Of a stretch of DNA of 31,948 nucleotides, positions 26,201 through 31,948 are shown piece by piece. The notes below the pieces were generated by a model. It saw nothing but the letters and a program-made list of their open reading frames with translations. It was not told where the DNA came from and did no database searches. Location of the stretch: NCBI GenBank assembly GCA_041306005.1, contig JBFYKJ010000098.1, positions 1 through 31,948 of the forward strand. Direction: 5' to 3'. Positions within the stretch are counted from its first letter, which is position 1, and every line of letters starts with the position of its first letter. This DNA is from JBFYKJ01 sp041306005 (lineage in GTDB: Archaea > Altiarchaeota > Altiarchaeia > JAFGQM01). The position numbers were made by a program, and so were the translations under genes.

Positions 26201-29200
26201 ATGGTCACGACGGGGATGGAGGGGTTCTATCTCAACAAGCCCGAAAGCCCGGTCTACGACGCCGACCACGACTGGATGTACGACGGGACGAAGGGGACCG
26301 ATTTCGTCCGCAACCACGACCACGCGAACATAGACTACGCGACGTTCCACCTTTACCCGATGTACTGGAACCTGACATTGGAGACGAGCCTTTTGTGGCT
26401 CGGCGAGCACGTCGAGGACTCGAAGACGCTCTTGGGCAAGCCGGTCGTCATGGGCGAGTTTGGCATGGTCCCGCCTGACAAGGACGAATTCCTGGCCGCA
26501 TGGTACGACGAGGCGTGGGGCCTGAAGACGAACGGCAACATGTTCTGGATGCTCGCCGACCTGACCTACCGCAACCGCTGGGAGCAGGACCTGGGGACGA
26601 GCTACCCGGGCGATGAGTCCACCGTGGCCATAATCATCAACGCCACCGAAAGGGTGAAGGAGTACAACAAGCAGCTGTCGCCGCTGAACCGCGCGCCGCA
26701 GGTGGCAAACATAGCGCCGATAACCGTGAACGAGGGCGACACGGTGACTCTAACAGTCAGCGCCACGGACGCAGACGGTGACTTCATGTTCTACTCCATA
26801 AGCGACGCCTACCACTTCGACAAGACCGCGAGGAACGTGTTCAAGTGGAAGACCGGGCCGCTTGATTCTGGGGAATACTGGATTCTTGTCACCGCCACCG
26901 ACGGGATAAGCCCGACCGGGAGGATGGTGCAGGTGACGGTCCTTGACACGCAGGTGTGCGTCACGCCCTACGACGGGCTCGTGATAGACAGGGACGCGAC
27001 GCTCTGCCCGGGCGTGCACTCCGTGCCCAAGGGCATAAAGGTCGGGAACGTCACCCTTGACTGCAACGGCGCGACGCTTGCCGGCAGCGGCGGCGATACA
27101 AAGGGGATCTCCGCCACCGGCAGGGACATCATGATAAAGAACTGCAAGATACAGGGCTACCGCATAGGAATACAGCTGGAGCACGCGGACGGCCCCGTCG
27201 TGCAGGGCAACACCATGACCTCCTCGATGTACCAGGGGATAAACATGCAGGACACGACCGACGCGCAAATAACCGGCAACACGTTCTCATACATATACGA
27301 CATAGGCGTCTACGGCTACCAGTCAAGCTGGAATGTCATTCAAGGCAACACCTTCCAGTCGGACGGGAAGGCCGTATATTTCGACACCTGCGCGGACAAC
27401 GTCGTGCGCGGCAACAGGCTCCTTGACACCAAGGGCGCCGGCGTTTACATGACGTACTCCGCCAGGAACATCGTCGACTCCAACGAGATGGCCCGCGGCG
27501 GGATACAATGGCACAGCCCGGAGGACGCCGCGGTCTATGCCGGGTCCTCCACGGCCAATGACATCCGCGACAACTGGATATACAACGGCTACAAGGGGAT
27601 CTACCTATACGGCAGCACGAACAGCCATGTTCACGGCAACACGGTCAGCGGCAACTCCCCGAGCGGGGTGACTATCGCGGGCGGCAGCGGGAATTTCATC
27701 TACCACAACAACATAATCGGCAACACCCTGCAGGCCAGCGACAACTCGGCCAACACCTGGGAACTAAGCCTCGAGGGCAACTACTGGAGCGACTTTGACC
27801 AGTCGTCGGAAGGCTGCACCGACGGGAACGGCGACTTCATATGCGACGCGTCGCGGGGCATATCCGGTGGCATCTCCAGGGACTACCACGCGTTTACCAA
27901 GCAGGACGGCTGGCTGAGGTGCTTCTCGGACGCGGACTGCGACTACCTGGACGACGACTACTGCAGCGGAGACTCTATAATGCGCGACGAGGGCAAGTGC
28001 GTCGCGGGGGCTTGCCAGGCGCAGGCGTCCGCGGTCAGGGACTGCAACGACAATAACTCAGAGTACTGCTTTGACACCGAGATACGGAGCTCGGACTACA
28101 CCTGCCACGGCGCGGAGTGCGTCCTTGACTCCGTTGTGCGCGTCACCGAATGCGACGACGGCCTCTGGTGCACCGGCCAGGAGGCATGCATGAACGCGGC
28201 ATGCGTGCCCGGAACGGCTCTGGACTGCTCGAGGAACAGCCTGCCGCGCGTGACATCGTGCGACAACGTGCCGGATGGCAACCCGGACACCTGGGACTAC
28301 TCCCCTAGTTTCACCTCAACGTGCAGCGAGGCACTGCAAGCCTGCACTACAAGCGCCCGCGTGTTCACACACACGTGCAGCGTCCTGTGCGGCGCGGAGT
28401 GCGAGTCTGACGGCGACTGCGACGACGGCAACGCGCTGACCGCGGACACATGCTCTGCCAGCTGCACCTGTTCTAACCAGATGCCCCCGCCTGTTTGCGA
28501 TGAGGCGGCCCCGTGCGGGCTTACGTTCAACGACGCCGGCACGGTCAAATACTGCAGGGACATGGACGATGGGCAGGGGTACCGCTGGCTTAGCCCGGCA
28601 GAGGCCGCGCCCTTCTGCAACGACGCTGGCGACCGGGGCAACCTCGCATACTGCAACGGCCTTGAGATAGTCTGCGCCGACGACACGCAGTGGAAGACCT
28701 GCGCGCCGGAGACCGCCTGCGCTACGAGTTACAAGGTGGGCGGCATCGCACACTACTGCCGGGACTTTGGGGACGGGTACAAATGGTACACTGCCGCCGA
28801 GGGCGCGCCATACTGCAACGGCGCCGATGACAAGGGCAACAGGGCATATTGCGGGAACTCGGAAGTAGTCTGCGCCGACGACCTGAAGTGGAAGACGTGC
28901 AGCGCGTCCACGACCTGCGGCACGAGCCAGATAGTGGAGTCCGCAATTGTCTACTGCAGGGACATGGACGACGGGCTTGGGTACCGCTGGCTCACCGTAG
29001 CGGAGGCCGCGCCGTACTGCAACGGCGGGGAGGACATAGGCAACCTCGCATACTGCGGCGGCCAGGAGATAATCTGCGCCGACGACATCAAGTGGAAGAC
29101 CTGCGGGCCGACAACCACCTGCGCGACAAGCTACACGGTCCAGGGCGTCCCGCGCTACTGCAGGAACCCGAATAACGAGGGCTGGGAATGGATGCCGTGC

Positions 29201-30307
29201 GCGAAGTGCAACGGCATAGGTTGTGCGTCCTCGCCGCTGTACGGCGAATATACCACGGGCGACAGCCTTGCGTGCTACTACACCTCGAAGGTCTGCACGG
29301 CCACGGGCTGGGCCGACGGCGTTGCGAAGTCCGCGGACCCGACGCTGCCGCTTCCGAACCTTGAGGTCGCCGGGGTGTCATACTCCCCGGACCCGATTGT
29401 AAAGGGCGCGGACTTCAGCTACGACATAACAGTCCAGAACACGGGCACTATGCCCGTAAGCACGAGCCTGGGCTTCTACATAAACGGGAACTATATGGGC
29501 AGCATACCCGCGCCGAACCTGGCAGCGGGCGCGAGCCATGTGACCGGCGTTAGCAGGTTTGGCTTTGTCGGGGTGTTCAACTTCACCTTCGTGGTGGACC
29601 CGGCCGGCGACATAGCCGAGGCTGAGGAGGACGACAATACTTACTCGGGGATGGTGACCGTCGTTCCCGACCCGGACGACTCGGACGGCGACGGCTACAC
29701 GGCCGCCTCCTCAGGAGGGGACGACTGCGACGACACCGACAAGGATGTGAACCCCCGCGAAGAGGAAGTATGCTACGACATAATAGACAACGACTGCAAC
29801 GCCGAGACGGATGATAACTGCACTGCGGCTTTTGGCCCGTTGCCGGCGATACATGTGTCGTACCCCCTACTGGCTCCGCAGCCCGCTTGCGACGCTTCAG
29901 TGCTCTGCAACGCCACGCTCGATGACAACGGGGCGGTCGAATACTGCAGGGACCTCCTCTTCGGGTACCAATGGTACAGCGAGGCGGAGATGGCGCCGTA
30001 CTGCGACTCGGAGACTGACGTGGGCTACCCATACTACTGCAACGGGACCGTCTACAAGTGCGCGCTCGCGGAGGGCACAGACGGCGGGCCGTGGACCCTG
30101 GACTGGTCTTATGTCGGCCACGAGGAGTGCGTGACGGATACTGAAAGGCCGTGCGACACCGGGCTGCCGGGCGTGTGCGCTCCCGGGGTCCAGACGTGCC
30201 TTGAGAGGCGGTGGGCCGGCTGTGGCGGCTTTGTCGAGGCGGGGGAAGAAGCCTGCGGCGATGCGCTTGACAACGACTGCGACGGGGAAACCGATGAAGG
30301 CTGCTGA
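23222..30307 (+). CDS. Giant secreted protein with clan GH-A barrel plus GH5 endo-beta-mannanase domain, beta-helix and repeated Cys-rich modules
   Basis: The start at 23222 (MERYLVLACIV...) aligns with the upstream paralogue's start; in-frame GTG 23180 and ATG 23192 would add a hydrophilic extension. It gives 2361 residues. Modules in approximate order are: signal peptide (LPGCLAA), LamG (24-222), Ig-like, clan GH-A barrel (312-637; E485 in GNEV and E571 in MAEFGH), Cys-rich (640-760), and GH5 subfamily 7-like mannanase (778-1157). The mannanase has WELANEP with acid/base E963, MGEFG with nucleophile E1079, and RTWGFADG. Then follow Ig-like (1157-1243), beta-helix (1245-1557), Cys-rich, a run of YCRD modules (1757-1993), CARDB, a MopE-like motif (2150-2200) and the shared C-terminal Cys-rich domain. 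The GH5 part should cut internal beta-1,4-mannosidic bonds of mannan or glucomannan outside the cell. The first half is paralogous to the upstream gene. Confidence 0.85.
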   Translation: MERYLVLACIVASFILPGCLAAEVFHETFDSYAGVIGRGGSFSGGYSFVPGFAGNAANLSDYVYYDRPASFSQGTIEFFFEPSETYWNSNNAGLFDLFLPATDDLILYWTKYTAYGKTTILALKDHSGIESQDWTPMGDMTPGWHHFAAVWKCGASGSYLEAFLDGETTGKYDYPSGVCNFQPAAGGDMRIGKTWCGTSHALLDEFHIYDDLKTQAQILQENSPAIISYLPNADTVMTTVGGSIDFSVTASDPHNAALTYKWLVNGVQAGTGASYHYTAADSSEDTVTVNVSNGVFSAQRSWAVLLGNSGVAIVGGKIYVNNSLFLVKGVDYNPALGTESRIPGETEDVTSSVKLGTIQYVKDYNSDGKVTMAEVARHDFEIIESAGANTIRTYASGVWHDKDLDNVNDSNEMNYADIPDWMYDDMLDFAEPKGMKVLVGYWVADENGNGVCDATDLAIANKTLRRIVQKYGSRSGVLGWAIGNEVIGNTWSPPCPAWSGIDAYTYMNKLYAEVKELSDKPIMYAKYFNEPVDFGNLNADILGPQAYIRSAAEMETQFSTPPAGHAYLMAEFGHLIEQAQGHWDLAKQHAGGCFLEYNDVGWKGDGQDVLGMVEEYRAIRHERFNVVAELYDAFADGCGSSTSSDFCQNCYDNNGRVKSYEAGCFCDNMGIYVNAWFGSCPETACYSGTPCDYSWQWYGEDKYCRNMDGAGWAWTYCTKCNGLGCAGDAYPVSYPIGATAACDAATYTCTASGWEAGASKSAELAPEAGATATGNDKGFVYANGTDFYLNGKPYYFSGTNNYYLRYGDADCAGYDIDRGCTREVLNDAYHMGLQVIRTWGFADGYYYWGPLQYDRGLYNETSLRQLDYMVKEAYERDIKLVIPLVNNWIEYGGMCKYVEWCGIPGYCNPQDDNSGTHDQFYTNACARQAYKDFVSMLLNRVNTYTGVAYKDDPTIFAWELANEPVANSDTTGDALDAWVGEMSNHIESIDKNHMVTTGMEGFYLNKPESPVYDADHDWMYDGTKGTDFVRNHDHANIDYATFHLYPMYWNLTLETSLLWLGEHVEDSKTLLGKPVVMGEFGMVPPDKDEFLAAWYDEAWGLKTNGNMFWMLADLTYRNRWEQDLGTSYPGDESTVAIIINATERVKEYNKQLSPLNRAPQVANIAPITVNEGDTVTLTVSATDADGDFMFYSISDAYHFDKTARNVFKWKTGPLDSGEYWILVTATDGISPTGRMVQVTVLDTQVCVTPYDGLVIDRDATLCPGVHSVPKGIKVGNVTLDCNGATLAGSGGDTKGISATGRDIMIKNCKIQGYRIGIQLEHADGPVVQGNTMTSSMYQGINMQDTTDAQITGNTFSYIYDIGVYGYQSSWNVIQGNTFQSDGKAVYFDTCADNVVRGNRLLDTKGAGVYMTYSARNIVDSNEMARGGIQWHSPEDAAVYAGSSTANDIRDNWIYNGYKGIYLYGSTNSHVHGNTVSGNSPSGVTIAGGSGNFIYHNNIIGNTLQASDNSANTWELSLEGNYWSDFDQSSEGCTDGNGDFICDASRGISGGISRDYHAFTKQDGWLRCFSDADCDYLDDDYCSGDSIMRDEGKCVAGACQAQASAVRDCNDNNSEYCFDTEIRSSDYTCHGAECVLDSVVRVTECDDGLWCTGQEACMNAACVPGTALDCSRNSLPRVTSCDNVPDGNPDTWDYSPSFTSTCSEALQACTTSARVFTHTCSVLCGAECESDGDCDDGNALTADTCSASCTCSNQMPPPVCDEAAPCGLTFNDAGTVKYCRDMDDGQGYRWLSPAEAAPFCNDAGDRGNLAYCNGLEIVCADDTQWKTCAPETACATSYKVGGIAHYCRDFGDGYKWYTAAEGAPYCNGADDKGNRAYCGNSEVVCADDLKWKTCSASTTCGTSQIVESAIVYCRDMDDGLGYRWLTVAEAAPYCNGGEDIGNLAYCGGQEIICADDIKWKTCGPTTTCATSYTVQGVPRYCRNPNNEGWEWMPCAKCNGIGCASSPLYGEYTTGDSLACYYTSKVCTATGWADGVAKSADPTLPLPNLEVAGVSYSPDPIVKGADFSYDITVQNTGTMPVSTSLGFYINGNYMGSIPAPNLAAGASHVTGVSRFGFVGVFNFTFVVDPAGDIAEAEEDDNTYSGMVTVVPDPDDSDGDGYTAASSGGDDCDDTDKDVNPREEEVCYDIIDNDCNAETDDNCTAAFGPLPAIHVSYPLLAPQPACDASVLCNATLDDNGAVEYCRDLLFGYQWYSEAEMAPYCDSETDVGYPYYCNGTVYKCALAEGTDGGPWTLDWSYVGHEECVTDTERPCDTGLPGVCAPGVQTCLERRWAGCGGFVEAGEEACGDALDNDCDGETDEGC
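28492..29230 (+). repeat. Tandem Cys-rich YCRD modules (three full, one partial)
   Basis: Inside the second giant protein, a module of about 65 residues repeats in tandem. Each has an N-terminal Cys, YCRD, a W, PYC or PFC, a YC, then CADD..WKTC. The fourth unit runs into a different ending (PCAKCNGIGC). A related unit forms part of the C-terminus of both giant proteins (near 22796-23003 and 29887-30130). I know no named family for it. Confidence 0.75.
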
Positions 30308-30323
30308 GCGATGACACTAACAT

Positions 30324-30345
30324 AAAAACTCTCCAAAAACTCTCC
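30324..30345 (+). repeat. Perfect 11-bp tandem duplication upstream of the third gene
   Basis: AAAAACTCTCC occurs twice back to back at 30324-30334 and 30335-30345 in the 54-nt gap before ATG 30362. The CATAAAAAC at its left end may be a TATA-like element. It could be an operator or a slippage product. Confidence 0.6.
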
Positions 30346-30361
30346 TATACTGTGAACGAAG

Positions 30362-31833
30362 ATGAAAACTAACCTAAGACTAGTGACAGTTGTAGCCGCC
30401 TTTGTATTTTTGACGACAGCCACAGCCGCATCGGCCGGGTTCGTGTACGCGAACGGCACGGACTTCTACCTGAACGAGAAGCCGTTCTACTTCAGCGGCA
30501 CGAACAACTACTACCTTTGGTACGGCGACCGTCACTGCGTTGGCTATGACCCGGACGGCGGATGCGCGAGAGAAGTGTTCGACGATGCCGCTAGGATGAA
30601 TATGACGGTCATCCGCGCTTGGGGCTTTGCCGACGGTTCGGGCCTTTACTGGGGCGCGCTCCAGCCGAGCAGAGCCACCTATGACGAAACCAATTTCAGG
30701 AAGCTCGACCTGATGATAAAAGAGGCGTCCGACCGCGATATCAGGCTGATAATCCCGCTCGTGAACAACTGGAACGAATATGGCGGGATGTGCAAGTACA
30801 ACTCATGGTGCAACATTTCCGGGACCTGCAACCCCCTCGCGGACAACTCGGGCACCCACGACCAGTTCTATACGAACATCTGCACCCGGCAGACATACAA
30901 GGACTACGTCTCATATGTCCTCAACCGCGTCAACTATTATACGGGGGTAAAATACAAGGATGACCCGACCATCTTAGCGTGGGAGCTCGCGAACGAGCCG
31001 GTCGCCAACAGCGACCACACGGGCGCCATTCTCGACGCTTGGATCGGCGAGATGAGCGCGCACATCAAGAGCATAGACCCGAATCACATGGTTGGCACCG
31101 GCATGGAGGGCTTTTACCTCAACAACACGGGCGGCGCCGTTTACGACTCCACGCACGCATGGATGTACAACGGCACCAAGGGCACAGATTTCGTAAATAA
31201 CCACAATCACACGAGCATAGACTTCACAAGCTTCCACATGTACCCAAACTACTGGAGCCTGAACAAGGACCAGTCGCTGGCGTGGATGGAAGAGCACATC
31301 GACGACTCCGAAGCGCTCGGCAAGCCCGTGCTGATGGGCGAGTTCGGCAAGCCGGAGCCGTATACCGATGAGTATTTCACCGCATGGTATGCAAAGGCCC
31401 AGGAGGGGGGCCTGGACGGCAGCCTCTTTTGGATGCTGAAGAACAGCGAGTACGCATGGGATGAGGAGAACCTTGCGGTCGACTGCCCCGAGGAGGCGCC
31501 CACATGCGGCATAGTCTCAGGCGAGTCGAATTACTGGCGCGGATATAACCAGGCGCTCTCGCCGTCCAACAATGCGCCACAGATGGCCGCAATATCGCCG
31601 ATTACGGTCACAGCCGGCAGCCCGGTGGTGATAACCGCAAGCGCGACCGACTCCGACTCCGACTACATCTTCTACTCTATAGACGATGCCTACCGCTTCG
31701 ACAAGAGCGGCACCGCGTTCACGTGGAACACCATGGCGACCGACGCCGGCAGCTACGTCTTCACAATAAAGGCATCCGACGGCATAGCCTGGGCGACAAG
31801 GCAGGTCAGCGTGACCGTCCTTGCCGGCCCCGC
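30362..31833 (+). CDS. Secreted GH5 endo-beta-1,4-mannanase (3' truncated at contig end)
   Basis: The signal peptide is at 1-25 (TAASA|GF). The mature protein starts directly with the GH5 subfamily 7-like catalytic domain: FYLNEKPFYFSGTNNYYLWY, RAWGFADG, WELANEP with acid/base E212, GMEGFYLN, and LMGEFG with nucleophile E327. An Ig/cadherin-like domain follows from about 400. It is colinear and closely similar to the mannanase plus Ig segment of the preceding giant protein, including Cys-bearing loops (GGMCKY.SWC). Expected activity is endo-hydrolysis of beta-mannan or glucomannan outside the cell. The open frame nominally stops at 31858, but everything from 31834 on is an inverted-copy artefact, so the last seven or so residues and the stop are false. 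By analogy with the paralogue, a beta-helix domain may follow in the real gene. Confidence 0.88.
31689..31785. repeat. Left arm of the 97-bp perfect inverted repeat at the contig end
   Basis: These 97 bases, which are genuine gene sequence, reappear as an exact reverse complement at 31834-31930. The 48 bases between the arms continue the reading frame normally. Confidence 0.95.
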
Positions 31834-31948
31834 ATGCCGTCGGATGCCTTTATTGTGAAGACGTAGCTGCCGGCGTCGGTCGCCATGGTGTTCCACGTGA
31901 ACGCGGTGCCGCTCTTGTCGAAGCGGTAGGAGATCGGAAGAGCGTCGT
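31834..31948. other. Sequencing artefact: fold-back copy plus Illumina adapter
   Basis: Bases 31834-31930 are the exact reverse complement of 31689-31785. Bases 31931-31948 read AGATCGGAAGAGCGTCGT, which is the start of the reverse complement of the Illumina TruSeq universal adapter. The junction lies at a palindromic GCATGC. This is a chimeric fold-back read carried into the assembly and should be trimmed. Confidence 0.97.

Noticed and set aside
31689..31930. Large perfect inverted repeat as a possible mobile-element end, terminator or hairpin
   Set aside because: The right arm is followed directly by Illumina adapter sequence, so it is a library or assembly artefact.

Overview
This window looks like GC-rich archaeal DNA. 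The evidence is heavy use of ATA (Ile) and AGG (Arg) codons, a glycosyl-3-phosphoglycerate synthase/phosphatase pair, and TATA-like T/A tracts about 25-32 nt upstream of many ATGs with no clear ribosome binding site, as expected for leaderless archaeal transcripts. The mix of NosD-like beta-helices, MopE-type Asp/Cys motifs and thrombospondin type 3 repeats on secreted proteins recalls DPANN-type archaea (for example Micrarchaeota or Diapherotrites). That lineage is my inference and was not tested. I saw no rRNA, tRNA, CRISPR array or intact insertion sequence.

Layout. (1) 1-3308, plus strand: the 3' part of a glycosyltransferase and an overlapping mannosyl-3-phosphoglycerate phosphatase (compatible solute synthesis), a short tandem repeat array, a Na+/Ca2+ exchanger-type antiporter, and an unknown membrane protein. 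(2) 3353-8614, plus strand: two paralogous surface proteins with a signal peptide, beta-helix, MopE-like Asp/Cys motif, second beta-helix, Pro-rich stalk, membrane anchor and basic tail. (3) 8672-13608, minus strand: a membrane-anchored M64-type metallopeptidase with thrombospondin type 3 repeats, a nucleotidyltransferase-fold protein, a small anchored beta-rich protein, and two coupled small coiled-coil proteins. (4) 13640-14222: a divergent intergenic region with tandem direct repeats and three strong hairpins. (5) 14223 to about 31833, plus strand: two giant secreted multidomain proteins (2987 and 2361 aa) and a third, truncated gene. The giants combine LamG, Ig-like, clan GH-A glycosidase, beta-helix, CARDB-like and Cys-rich modules. 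The second giant and the third gene both carry a GH5 endo-beta-mannanase domain with both catalytic glutamates present.

About 81% of the window encodes exported or surface-anchored proteins. The most interesting reading is an extracellular polysaccharide-attack or surface-glycan locus in an archaeon, built on giant modular proteins with an apparently undescribed Cys-rich module and a shared C-terminal domain.

The last 115 bases are not genomic. From 31834 the sequence is an exact 97-base inverted copy of 31689-31785, followed by 18 bases that match the Illumina TruSeq adapter. The third gene is therefore cut by the contig end and its apparent stop codon is an artefact.
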